Assembly (NCBI RefSeq): GCF_000424585.1
Contig: NZ_AUKE01000015.1
Coordinates: 1-64,000 of the forward strand
From: Butyrivibrio sp. MC2013
Lineage (GTDB): Bacteria > Bacillota > Clostridia > Lachnospirales > Lachnospiraceae
Length of the DNA: 64,000 nt
Reading direction: 5' to 3'
The notes below the pieces were generated by a model. The model searched no databases. It saw only the letters and a list, made by a program, of their open reading frames with translations, and was not told the origin of the DNA. A program made the position numbers and the translations under genes. Positions 25,162 to 33,968 of the stretch are shown piece by piece. Each line of letters opens with the position of its first letter. Position 1 is the stretch's first letter.

Positions 25162-26728
25162 CAATAGTAATAAGCTTATTTTCTTTATTCTATTGTTGTT
25201 GTCTGTAATTCAATCAGCAGCTATTCCCTTCGTAATGGTTGATTTCATTGATGTTATCGGTGAAGCTAAATCAATGAAAGAACTTTTGTATCTTGTTAGT
25301 GTATATTTTTTTCTAATGATATTTGGAATGATATTAGATGTTGTTTTTGAGTATTATGCATCTTTAGAAGAATTTAAGTATTCACAACGCTTACGATATG
25401 AGGTTCAAAATGAGCTGTTCAGGAAAAATGGTGATTATTTCGAAGATGAAAAAGCGGGGGATTTATTGTACATAGTTAGCGACGACACAGCTAAAATTGC
25501 AAGTTTCATATATAAATCATATGGTGCAATAATGTCTTTTTTACAAGCAATAGCTATTTTAGTAGTGTTGGTTTATTACGATTTTAAGCTCGCAACTATA
25601 TTGATAATTATGATTCCAGTCACCATATTGATTCAAAAAAACTTTGAAAATAGATTACATGAGGCTGCCATTGAAAACAGAAACGATTACGGAGATACCA
25701 ATGCATTAACGGAAGAGTTTGTTTCAAATGCAGTTGAGATGATAGCTTCTGGCTATAAAAAATATTTCTTGGAGAAATATATCAATCAAAGTAAACGCTT
25801 ACTTGAAAGCTTCAGGCGACTAACTATTGCCAATATTATGTCTAATCAGCTTCTGCAATTAGTGACCATGATGTTTTTTGCATTGATTACATGTATAGGA
25901 GGATATCATGTTTATACTTCAAAAATATCGATTGGAGTATTAATTGTTTTTTTTCAATATTGTCCCAAATTTATTGGACCATTTGAGAATATAGTTCTTT
26001 TAAGAGTGAGTTATAACATGATTAGACCATCTATGGAAAGAATAGCATATATATTCGAAAATGACTGTGAAGGAAAGGGAAACATTGGCCACATAGATGA
26101 AATATTGTTCAAAAACGTTGATTTTCAATACGCTTCAGGAAAAACGGTCATAACAAATTTCAATTATTGTTTTAAGCACAACAAGAAATATCTGATTTGT
26201 GGTCAAAGTGGTAGCGGGAAATCAACCATCTTTAATTTGGTCATGGGATTAAGAAGTCCTAATAAGGGTACGATAATTATAAATGGTAACGATCTTACTG
26301 GATTAAACAAAGAATTATATAGATCAAAAATAGCTATAGTATCGCAGAAATCTTTTTTGTTTCATGACACCATTTTTAATAATCTGGTGTCCAATTATAA
26401 TGTATCAGAGGATAGAGTTATGAGTGTCTTGAGACAAGTTGGTCTTTATGAAATGGTAAGTGGGTTACAAGATGGATTAAACACTGTTTTAGGAGATGAT
26501 GGAAAAAACATATCAGGTGGACAACGACAGAGATTGGCAATTGCAAGAGCTCTTCTGAAACCGTCTGATGTAATTATATTTGACGAACCGACATCTGCTC
26601 TGGATAAAGAGAATGAGGAGCTAATCTCAAATACAATTAAAGGGATTGAGAATAAAATAGTTATTATAATTTCACATAGTGAGTGTTTTGCAGATTGTGT
26701 AGATGAAACTTTATGTATAGGAAATTAG
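25127..26728 (+). CDS. ABC exporter, fused membrane and ATPase domains
   Basis: 533 residues: type-I exporter membrane domain with about six spans (~15-300), then an ATPase with Walker A GQSGSGKS, Q-loop VSQKSF, signature ISGGQRQR, Walker B VIIFDEPTSALD and H-loop IISHS. There is no N-terminal C39 peptidase, which fits a system that uses a separate S8 protease. It is probably the exporter of the matured peptide, working as a homodimer. Its start lies inside the end of the protease gene, implying translational coupling. Confidence 0.88.
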   Translation: MKKNVRKIIRFDNSNKLIFFILLLLSVIQSAAIPFVMVDFIDVIGEAKSMKELLYLVSVYFFLMIFGMILDVVFEYYASLEEFKYSQRLRYEVQNELFRKNGDYFEDEKAGDLLYIVSDDTAKIASFIYKSYGAIMSFLQAIAILVVLVYYDFKLATILIIMIPVTILIQKNFENRLHEAAIENRNDYGDTNALTEEFVSNAVEMIASGYKKYFLEKYINQSKRLLESFRRLTIANIMSNQLLQLVTMMFFALITCIGGYHVYTSKISIGVLIVFFQYCPKFIGPFENIVLLRVSYNMIRPSMERIAYIFENDCEGKGNIGHIDEILFKNVDFQYASGKTVITNFNYCFKHNKKYLICGQSGSGKSTIFNLVMGLRSPNKGTIIINGNDLTGLNKELYRSKIAIVSQKSFLFHDTIFNNLVSNYNVSEDRVMSVLRQVGLYEMVSGLQDGLNTVLGDDGKNISGGQRQRLAIARALLKPSDVIIFDEPTSALDKENEELISNTIKGIENKIVIIISHSECFADCVDETLCIGN

Positions 26729-26783
26729 AACTATTAAATAATCAAATTTGAAACTTAGGCAAATGAGTAGAGAGGTAAAAAGA

Positions 26784-27446
26784 ATGGTGATTCAAACCAG
26801 GCATTTGTTTAAATGCTATGGAGATGGAAAAAACGCTGTGAAAGCGTTAGATGATGTGAGTATAGAGGTCAATAAAAAGGATTTTATTGCAATAATGGGA
26901 AAGTCTGGAAGTGGTAAATCAACGTTACTTAATATGTTAGGGGGATTGGATTACCCTACAAGTGGTGACGTTTTTGTGGGCGATGAATGTATTTCTGCAC
27001 TAGATGATGATAAACTAGCAAAAATCAGAAGATCAAAAATTGGGTTCATATTTCAAAATTATAATTTGATCCCGGTATTAAACGTATATGAAAATATAAT
27101 TTTACCGTTACAATTAGATAAACAGATAGTTGATAAAGAGTATTTAGAAGATATATTGGAAACATTGGGGCTAAGTGAAAAAAAGAATTCCTTTCCCAGT
27201 TCTCTATCGGGGGGACAGCAGCAGAGAGTTGCAATTGCAAGGGCTTTAGCAAATAAGCCTAAAATAGTGCTGGCAGATGAACCTACTGGAAATCTTGATT
27301 CTGAAACAGGATTTCATGTAATATCAATGCTTAAAAATATGAATAAGAAATATGGTCAAACGATGATAGTGGTCACACATGATCGTGAAATTGCTGATGA
27401 AATGGATAGGATAATAAGAGTTGTCGATGGGAGAGTGATTGAGTGA
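26784..27446 (+). CDS. ABC ATPase of LolD/MacB/BceA type
   Basis: 220 residues with Walker A GKSGSGKST, Q-loop FQNYNLIP, signature LSGGQQQRVAIARAL, Walker B IVLADEPTGNLD, H-loop VVTHDREIA. The ADEPTGNLD form marks the FtsX-partner class that expels or resists antimicrobial peptides. ATG 26784 was preferred (AGAGG at 26771-26775) over an in-frame TTG at 26748. It overlaps the permease gene by 4 bp. Likely self-protection or auxiliary export for the peptide encoded upstream. Confidence 0.88.
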   Translation: MVIQTRHLFKCYGDGKNAVKALDDVSIEVNKKDFIAIMGKSGSGKSTLLNMLGGLDYPTSGDVFVGDECISALDDDKLAKIRRSKIGFIFQNYNLIPVLNVYENIILPLQLDKQIVDKEYLEDILETLGLSEKKNSFPSSLSGGQQQRVAIARALANKPKIVLADEPTGNLDSETGFHVISMLKNMNKKYGQTMIVVTHDREIADEMDRIIRVVDGRVIE

Positions 27447-29890
27447 TTAGAAAATTAGCCTTGCGGACTCTTGTGAGGGAAAAAAGCAGATTTATATGCC
27501 TGATTGTAGCAATGGTTTTAACGGTAGTTCTTTTTTCAGTTTTATTTAGTTCGTTAATAGGTATTCGACAAGCTTCGGAACTATATAGATTAAAACAATC
27601 AGGGACAAAATGTCACTTTCTTGTGAATGATTGGGATATTAGTAATGATAAACTGTTGGAAGAAGTCACTAAGAATCCTATGACAAGGGAAGCAGGTGTC
27701 CGTAAATTCCTTGCATATGTCAAAAATCAAAGAATTAATTATAATGTAGAAATTAACTATGAAGATATGGCGTATTTGCAGGCAGGATTCTATGATTTGA
27801 TTCAAGGGAAAATGCCAATTGCAGAAAATGAAGTTATTGTAGATACAACAACCTTGGAAATGTTGGGTGTTCCTTTAATAGAAGGAAGTGTTTTTTCAAT
27901 TGATGTTTTAGTGGGTGAAAGGAGCAAGAAAGAGGAATTTGTTTTGGTGGGATGGTTCGAAATGAATCGTGCCTATCAGAATAAAATAGGTCAAATAATA
28001 GTATCCAAAGAGTATCTATCTGTATGGGGAGACTTTTTTTGCGAGGATGAATTATATGGAAAACAAGAACTAGGTGTTGTACTGAATGATAGTAATGATA
28101 TAGAGGTAAAAGCAGAAAGGATACTAATAGATGTCGGTGCTGATAGTTTAATACCCGATATTAGGGTGAACCCGTATTATGAATCTTCAATGGATACGAT
28201 ATCGGGGAAAGGTCTGATTGCTGCCCTATTGACCATCGGAGGCATCGTGTTAATAGGATATTTAATTATTAATAATATATTTTCTATTTCAGCTTTAAAA
28301 GATGCTAAATATTATGGTCAGTTAAAAACTGTTGGCATGGAGAGAAAACAAATATCGTCATATATGTATTGGCAAATATTATTTTTGTTGCTGATTTCAG
28401 TTCCTGCAGGAGGGGTTTTGGGATATCTGGTTGGTCAAGTAACACTTCCTGCAATGGTTAGGCTGACCAGTTATAGTTCGGTGGCGAATGAAAAGATATT
28501 TCAGAACAATAATATAATGCTTGTCATAGGAGCGACTATATTATTTGTTGTATTTACAGCATGTATTAGTGTGCTAAAACCAATACAGATAATTAAAAAA
28601 ATGTCTCCGATTGAAGCTAGCCGCATTAAGGAATATGGAAAGGGTGGAAATAGGAAATCTGATAGAACCAATCTATATAAATTTGCATTTTATAATGTAT
28701 GTAGAAATTATAGAAGCATGTTTTTGTTAATAATAAGTATTTCATTACCTTTTTTTCTCGTGATTATTTCGTATAATATATTGCATAGCTTCAACTTGGA
28801 TAAATATATTTCATCAGTTATGTATTCTGATTATATCGTTGCAAATGACAGCTATTTTAATAGTGAATATTTGTCTATGAATGGTGAAAATCAACCATTA
28901 GATTATAACGTTGTGAAAGAAATAAGGGGGTGTGAATACATACAAGAAGACGGATGTGTGTATGCAAGTTGCGATGTAACGGAAATTGATGTTGTTTGTG
29001 AGGAAGATGATGTCTGGCTGAATATTTATGGACTAGACAATATAAACAGTATAAAAAGATTGATTGCTGAAGATGACGTGTCTGTTGATTGTTTTGAAAG
29101 CGGGACAGGTGTGCTGGAGGGGTGTTGGTTAGATACGGATGGGAAAATGATTCCCGGTTCATTTCAATTTGAAAAGGGAGATCTCGTAAAATTGAAAGAT
29201 GCTGATGGAATAATTCATGAGTTTACTGTTCTGGGGCATATTGACGTCAGCAAAGGAGGATTAAGTACAGGCATCTCTAACGGAGGAGTATGTTTTGAAA
29301 TTTATTTCAATTCTGATGTATATATGGATTTGATGTCAAATCAAAACATTATGTCATATTATATGAATATCAAAAAAGAATATAAAAATGTAATGGATAA
29401 ATACTTAGATGATATCAAGAATGACTATTTAGGGGTAGACTATCATTCAAAAAAAACATATGAAAATGAATTTGTTTCATTAAAAAGACTTTTTGAAATA
29501 ATCTGTTTGTTTTTGTGTTCAGTATTATCCATAATCGCTATTGTAAATCTGATTAACGTTTTTTTGACGAGTATAATCATTAGGGATAAGGAGATTGCAA
29601 CGCTTAGAAGCATAGGTATGTCTAGAAAACAATTAAGAGCAATGTTTATGTATGAAATTTCATATTATTTGATAATGGCATTTTTATTATCAACAATTAT
29701 ATCTTTGATTGTATCCAATTACATTATGGTTGATGTTTGCAATGAGATTTCTTTTTTGGTATATAACGTAAGAGCAGAAGTATATTTACTCATTGTAATT
29801 GTTGCATTCACAGTGGGATATATTACCATGTGCATTGTAGAAAATAGTTTGTCAAGAAAAAGTATTACGGAACAGCTCAAAATATTGTAG
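27443..29890 (+). CDS. FtsX-family ABC permease (immunity/export)
   Basis: 815 residues, GTG start. Layout: TM1 ~17-40, a large extracellular segment, three spans ~270-390 (first FtsX unit with LKDAKYYGQLKTVGM), then TM ~430-455, a second extracellular domain ~455-665, and three spans to the end (second FtsX unit with RDKEIATLRSIGMSRKQLRA). Two FtsX units in one chain is the usual form for Firmicutes partners of LolD-like ATPases. It pairs with the upstream ATPase. It is the last gene before operator B. Confidence 0.85.
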   Translation: MIRKLALRTLVREKSRFICLIVAMVLTVVLFSVLFSSLIGIRQASELYRLKQSGTKCHFLVNDWDISNDKLLEEVTKNPMTREAGVRKFLAYVKNQRINYNVEINYEDMAYLQAGFYDLIQGKMPIAENEVIVDTTTLEMLGVPLIEGSVFSIDVLVGERSKKEEFVLVGWFEMNRAYQNKIGQIIVSKEYLSVWGDFFCEDELYGKQELGVVLNDSNDIEVKAERILIDVGADSLIPDIRVNPYYESSMDTISGKGLIAALLTIGGIVLIGYLIINNIFSISALKDAKYYGQLKTVGMERKQISSYMYWQILFLLLISVPAGGVLGYLVGQVTLPAMVRLTSYSSVANEKIFQNNNIMLVIGATILFVVFTACISVLKPIQIIKKMSPIEASRIKEYGKGGNRKSDRTNLYKFAFYNVCRNYRSMFLLIISISLPFFLVIISYNILHSFNLDKYISSVMYSDYIVANDSYFNSEYLSMNGENQPLDYNVVKEIRGCEYIQEDGCVYASCDVTEIDVVCEEDDVWLNIYGLDNINSIKRLIAEDDVSVDCFESGTGVLEGCWLDTDGKMIPGSFQFEKGDLVKLKDADGIIHEFTVLGHIDVSKGGLSTGISNGGVCFEIYFNSDVYMDLMSNQNIMSYYMNIKKEYKNVMDKYLDDIKNDYLGVDYHSKKTYENEFVSLKRLFEIICLFLCSVLSIIAIVNLINVFLTSIIIRDKEIATLRSIGMSRKQLRAMFMYEISYYLIMAFLLSTIISLIVSNYIMVDVCNEISFLVYNVRAEVYLLIVIVAFTVGYITMCIVENSLSRKSITEQLKIL

Positions 29891-29894
29891 TATT

Positions 29895-29923
29895 ACCGTT
29901 CAAAGGGATATACGACCGTTTGC
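29895..29923 (+). promoter_or_regulatory. LytTR-type operator B
   Basis: Direct repeats ACCGTTCAA (29895-29903) and ACCGTTTGC (29915-29923) with the same 20-bp period as operator A. Flanks GGGATATA, GCAGGGAA, TTATTGAA and TAGACTACC are also shared. A TGTATAAC box (29943-29950) could be an extended -10. Unlike operator A, no terminator follows; a Trp-rich mini-ORF does. Confidence 0.72.
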
Positions 29924-30007
29924 AGGGAACCTTATTGAACATTGTATAACAGTAAATTAGACTACCGATTATCGATATTAGTATATATTATTATGGAGGT
30001 AAAGAAA

Positions 30008-30079
30008 ATGGAAATGCTATTGTATACGTCAGGTGGAAACTGGTTGGAATGGTGGGACAAAATCTTTGGTGGGAAGTAA
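30008..30079 (+). CDS. Trp-rich 23-residue peptide downstream of operator B
   Basis: ATG preceded by GGAGG with 8-nt spacing, then 23 codons ending in GGNWLEWWDKIFGGK. Three Trp, a Phe and alternating charges make it amphipathic. It has no Cys, no signal peptide and no double-Gly leader. It could be a signalling peptide for the AgrC-like kinase, a leaderless bacteriocin, or a membrane-active peptide. The strong ribosome site and its place directly behind a LytTR operator are the main support. It is not recognised. Confidence 0.6.
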   Translation: MEMLLYTSGGNWLEWWDKIFGGK

Positions 30080-30233
30080 AATTATAAATTTTGTGTTGCC
30101 TATTTCTTTGAAATGAAGTAAGGGTCACAACATAATCAATAAGTTTTATTGCTTGGAAGTTCAAACCATGACGTAGTGGTTATATGCGGTATACACAAGG
30201 GTGATTTGGTAAAAATAAAGGAGGAAATCTATT

Positions 30234-30650
30234 TTGAAAAGTATGAAAAGAAGGACGTTTGTAAGCGTAATGCTTATGATGTTTGTGTTCACATTTGCTA
30301 CAATGACAGCATTTGCGTATAACACAAAGTTTAGTTTTAACCTTACATCTGGATTGGGAAAAGCATATGCATATTCAAGCTATGCAACAAAGTACACAAC
30401 TGATGAGAATCCAGTTGTGCGCTGCACTTATACTTCTGGATCAACAAATAAGTTTAAGTACACGGTTAGAAATTCAGATAATGAGGATCGAGTAGTTCCA
30501 TTTGAAAAGGCTGGTACATTTGAAAATACAGCATTTGAAAGAAATACTACACAGCAGAATCATAAGTATAAACTTGGTGTTGCTAGGAAAGCGGGAGCAT
30601 GGAATAAATCTGCTTCTACACAGGGATTGTGGAATATTGATTCATATTAA
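30234..30650 (+). CDS. Secreted DUF2712-like protein
   Basis: 138 residues from TTG 30234 (GGAGG at 30220-30224). Signal peptide of about 28 residues (basic start, MLMMFVFTFATMTAFA, cleavage near AFA/YN). The mature ~110 residues are Ser/Thr/Tyr/Asn-rich, with one Cys and predicted beta strands (FSFNLTSGLGKAYAY; VRCTYTSGS; GLWNIDSY). The pattern matches the DUF2712 group of secreted proteins next to ABC-2 transporters; lactococcin-972-type peptides are an alternative. It is followed by three membrane proteins and an ATPase. It may be a bacteriocin-like effector or a substrate of that transporter. Confidence 0.65.
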   Translation: MKSMKRRTFVSVMLMMFVFTFATMTAFAYNTKFSFNLTSGLGKAYAYSSYATKYTTDENPVVRCTYTSGSTNKFKYTVRNSDNEDRVVPFEKAGTFENTAFERNTTQQNHKYKLGVARKAGAWNKSASTQGLWNIDSY

Positions 30651-30722
30651 TTGTTTGACAAAATAAAAGTACTGTGAACCTGCAATTAAAAGTAAAGTAA
30701 CCGCATATCACAAATAAAAAAG

Positions 30723-30762
30723 GCCACCTGCTTGATAATTTTTTACATATTGAGCAGGTGGC
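30723..30762. promoter_or_regulatory. Hairpin overlapping the ribosome site of the ABC-2 operon
   Basis: GCCACCTGCT (30723-30732) and AGCAGGTGGC (30753-30762) pair perfectly. On the plus strand no T-run follows. Instead the right arm contains GGTGG, the only ribosome-site candidate for TTG 30766, so folding would hide it. On the minus strand it is followed by a T-run and could terminate leftward transcripts. Confidence 0.5.
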
Positions 30763-30765
30763 AAT

Positions 30766-31584
30766 TTGAAAGTGAGACAGGCTAATATGAAGAAGGAATT
30801 ACAAAGAGCGTTATTCAGCCCAAAAAACATTGTATTGGTTGCGTTTGTTGTCTTTATAATGTTTTTTAGTGCCTACAATGATGGCTGGAAGACGGCTCTT
30901 TTTGCTAGTAGAGCAACAGATATTGCCAATCCGGAAGATGTAGAGTACTATCAACGCTATTTTGGTAATGTATACCGAGTTTGGATAAGTTCATATTCTG
31001 TTATTCAAGTACTTATACCACTGTTACTATTGATACCATATGCGTTGACCTATACAGTAGAAAAACAATCGCAATACAGATATTTAATTGTATCCAGAGA
31101 GGGAAAGAACCGTTATTTTTGTCACAAAGTTCTTTCAATCATAATTGCTGGAGTAGTAATAGTAGGATTAGCGGAGATTATATTTTATGGGGTATCATAT
31201 ATATATACTTCACATGATAGTACTGGTGAATATATTTATGGGATTGTTGAGAATAAGGATAGCATATTCTATCAGGATGCATCTCAATACTGTGCATTGG
31301 TGTTTGGATCCCATTTAGTTTATTATGCATCGTTTTTGTTTTTTTCCGTTGGTATTACATCATTTTTTAAAAATAGGATAGCAATTTTGTTGCTACCATT
31401 CTTGATATCAAGTGGCTTTGAGCTAATTTTGCCATCATTCATGCAACCAAATGTACTTTTATTACCGTGGATAACTTCTGAATACAGTGTTTATGGGTAC
31501 ATTGGAATGGTAATAATGTATTGTTGTGTGGGAATTATTTGTTTGACTATAACTGAGAAATTATATTATAGGAATAGTACATGA
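30766..31584 (+). CDS. ABC-2-type membrane protein 1
   Basis: 272 residues with about six hydrophobic spans and a long first extracellular loop (~40-80). Start TTG 30766, or ATG 30787 if the hairpin-embedded ribosome site is not used. There is no named motif, but the layout is that of ABC-2 permease subunits encoded as sets of three before a single ATPase in Lachnospiraceae. The stop overlaps the next start (ATGA). Confidence 0.7.
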   Translation: MKVRQANMKKELQRALFSPKNIVLVAFVVFIMFFSAYNDGWKTALFASRATDIANPEDVEYYQRYFGNVYRVWISSYSVIQVLIPLLLLIPYALTYTVEKQSQYRYLIVSREGKNRYFCHKVLSIIIAGVVIVGLAEIIFYGVSYIYTSHDSTGEYIYGIVENKDSIFYQDASQYCALVFGSHLVYYASFLFFSVGITSFFKNRIAILLLPFLISSGFELILPSFMQPNVLLLPWITSEYSVYGYIGMVIMYCCVGIICLTITEKLYYRNST

Positions 31585-32339
31585 TGAAAAATCGTGGATA
31601 CATTTTAGAAAAAATCCGTTTAATATATATACAACCACTTACTTATATTTTGTGGGTGCTTCATTTGGGATTTATGGTTGTATATCAAAAGTTTAACAAT
31701 ATATCATCCATGCGGGAGTATTGCGAGATATTTTGGATGGATTATTATTTGTGGATGATAGTGATACCTCTGATAACAGCTACACATAGAATTGGAATAT
31801 TTAATGTGAGTTATTATTCCCTTTCGAGATGTAATGATATAAGAGTACATATAAGGACAGATATGATAGTTATGATAATTTCAACGTTGTTTTTGGTGAT
31901 AACAGGAATGTTTGTTCCGATCAGTTTTATACAAATATTTGAACCTTGTTTGATAGATAAAACCTTTTCAAATCAAATAGTGTTATTTATGTATGTTTTT
32001 GTAAGATATTCATTGGTGGCAATTTTTGTGCAATTAATTATATACCTACTGTATTTTTGTGTTACAAAAATACAGCAAAATAGTTATGTTGTTCCGGCAA
32101 TGCCTTTCATTCTTTTTGTGATTTCGGCTCTTCCGACAATGATTTTTTCTAATAATAGATTTATTTTGGAAGTATTAAACTATTCGGCGGGAGGAATCAT
32201 CTATGGAGAGGATTTATCTTTTAACTATATTATTTCACTTAATGTACATGTTTTCCTTCAGGTATTATTGGTCGGAGGCATGTTACATTTTATGAAGAAT
32301 CATATGGAGTTCATGGAATATGAGAATAAGTCAGCTTAA
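31581..32339 (+). CDS. ABC-2-type membrane protein 2
   Basis: 252 residues, about six spans, ATG ATG start overlapping the previous stop. The N-terminal RLIYIQPLTYILWVLHLGFM and the loop YYSLSRCNDIRVHIRTDM are unremarkable apart from their membrane character. It is placed in the middle of a translationally coupled permease set. Function is inferred from neighbours. Confidence 0.68.
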   Translation: MMKNRGYILEKIRLIYIQPLTYILWVLHLGFMVVYQKFNNISSMREYCEIFWMDYYLWMIVIPLITATHRIGIFNVSYYSLSRCNDIRVHIRTDMIVMIISTLFLVITGMFVPISFIQIFEPCLIDKTFSNQIVLFMYVFVRYSLVAIFVQLIIYLLYFCVTKIQQNSYVVPAMPFILFVISALPTMIFSNNRFILEVLNYSAGGIIYGEDLSFNYIISLNVHVFLQVLLVGGMLHFMKNHMEFMEYENKSA

Positions 32340-33015
32340 TAAGATGCTTATAATAGAATACGCAAAATTATTGGTATTGATTTTGGTAGGATTCATACTA
32401 ATAGATGCTACTTATTGTTATTTATTCAAAAGCAGCAATGATTTATGCTTACATTGGATGTGTGGAACTATTGATGAACCGACTTCAACCGCAATGATTA
32501 TTTTAAAACTTTTAAATATCTCGTTGATTTTTTTATATATAGGGAATGTGTGCGAAAGATTTTGGGATAAATTTATTATACAAGTATATTGTAGGATATC
32601 TAAACGTATTTTATTTGTCCTGAAATTTACATTATTACTTATTTTTCATTCATGGATTCTTTTGCTCTGCTCACACTATATTTTTTATTGTGTTTCTGGA
32701 GATATACCAGATGCCATTGACGTATGTAGATATTACTTATTAGACAGCTTATCATTTTGTGGATTGGTTTTGATTTATATTATGATGAATAATTCCTGTA
32801 TTAGAGACTGGTCACTGTTTTGTGTCATGGGAATTCTTGTGATAAATACTGTTTCACCCATTCCGATACCATTGGCTGCATCAACTATTAAATATATTGA
32901 AATGGCTAATAATCTAGGCTATGACACATTGGTATTTTCTAATGTTGTATGTGAGATTTTTGTTATCGGTTTCTATGCTTATGTTATTTCAAAAAGGAGG
33001 TTTAGTATATGTTAG
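32320..33015 (+). CDS. ABC-2-type membrane protein 3
   Basis: 231 residues with about six spans. Its start overlaps the preceding gene by 20 bp and its end overlaps the ATPase gene by 7 bp, so the four genes are tightly coupled. The RISKRILFVLKFTLLLIFHS segment is the most basic loop, likely cytosolic. No individual function can be named. Confidence 0.68.
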   Translation: MRISQLNKMLIIEYAKLLVLILVGFILIDATYCYLFKSSNDLCLHWMCGTIDEPTSTAMIILKLLNISLIFLYIGNVCERFWDKFIIQVYCRISKRILFVLKFTLLLIFHSWILLLCSHYIFYCVSGDIPDAIDVCRYYLLDSLSFCGLVLIYIMMNNSCIRDWSLFCVMGILVINTVSPIPIPLAASTIKYIEMANNLGYDTLVFSNVVCEIFVIGFYAYVISKRRFSIC

Positions 33016-33641
33016 AGGTTAGAAGGCTATCCAAAAAATATGGCAGAAATTGGGTGTTGCGCGATATTAATTTGCAACTCAACAAAGGACATATTTATGG
33101 TTTTGTAGGGGCGAATGGATGTGGAAAATCAGTCTTGTTTAAAACAATTTGTGGATTTGTCAAGGCAGATGAGGGAGAGATTCTGTATGATGGATTGAAA
33201 ATTGGAAAAGATGTTGATTTTATTCCGAGCTTAGGTGTTTTAATAGAGAAGCCGTTATTTATTGAAGAGTATAATCATTTTCAGAATTTGAAGTATCTAG
33301 CACGTATACGAAATGAAATCAATGATCAAACAATATGGGATTCTATCGAAGCTGTAGGTTTGGATTTACATAATAAAAATAAAGTAAAAAAATATTCTCT
33401 TGGAATGCGACAAAGGCTTGGAATTGCACAGGCCATCATGGAGAAGCCTGATGTGCTGATTCTGGATGAGCCTTTTAATGGATTGGATAAAGAAGGAAGA
33501 AGCGACATTACAAAGATTATCAAAAATTATGTTACAGAGAATAGAATTGTTATGCTAACAAGCCATATTGATGGTGATATAGAACAACTGGCGGATACTG
33601 TTTATGAAATTGAAAATGGAAATGCTCATTATGTTAAATAA
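33009..33641 (+). CDS. ABC transporter ATPase (ABC-2 partner)
   Basis: 210 residues, a compact nucleotide-binding subunit: Walker A GANGCGKS, signature YSLGMRQRLGIAQAI, Walker B VLILDEPFNGLD, H-loop LTSHIDG. GGAGG lies upstream within the previous gene. It energises the three permease-like proteins. The DUF2712-like protein or the Trp-rich peptide are the plausible cargo or immunity target. It is the last gene of the AT-rich block. Confidence 0.88.
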   Translation: MLEVRRLSKKYGRNWVLRDINLQLNKGHIYGFVGANGCGKSVLFKTICGFVKADEGEILYDGLKIGKDVDFIPSLGVLIEKPLFIEEYNHFQNLKYLARIRNEINDQTIWDSIEAVGLDLHNKNKVKKYSLGMRQRLGIAQAIMEKPDVLILDEPFNGLDKEGRSDITKIIKNYVTENRIVMLTSHIDGDIEQLADTVYEIENGNAHYVK

Positions 33642-33790
33642 ACTAATATTAGGTTAATCACCATTTATAGTGGGTAACTACATTTTCTTATTATTGATTC
33701 CTGGGTTTCTGCGATGCAGAAACTACCATTTCAATGAAAAAAGCCGGAGTTCTGCACAGTTGGATGACTTTCATACCTATCTCTCATAGG

Positions 33791-33855
33791 GGGGAATTTA
33801 CTTCTACAAGGTGGAAGTTAGTCTTACAAAGTGGAATTAACTTTTACAATTGACC
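33791..33855. mobile_element. Relic of an IS21-like terminus (three 20-bp repeats)
   Basis: Three consecutive 20-bp units at 33791-33810, 33811-33830 and 33831-33850 follow GTGGAA-TTA-T-TTACAA, ending TTGACC. Multiple spaced terminal repeats of this kind are the transposase-binding sites at IS21-family ends. No istA/istB genes remain. It sits at the right edge of the AT-rich region. The rest of 33642-33960 holds only small hairpins (such as GTTTCTGC/GCAGAAAC at 33705-33723) and no gene. Confidence 0.5.
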
Positions 33856-33968
33856 TTTTTTATTTCTCGTGTCTTAAAAAGCGATTTCCTCAATTCTGTT
33901 AAGTGAACCAACATATTTTCATCTTTTCCTAAAAAGGATAAAGTGGAATAATGATGTATGTATTATAA

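Noticed and set aside
29895..33641. Classical agr system (AgrB/AgrD) for the kinase
   Set aside because: No AgrB-like protease or Cys-containing AgrD peptide gene was found near the kinase.
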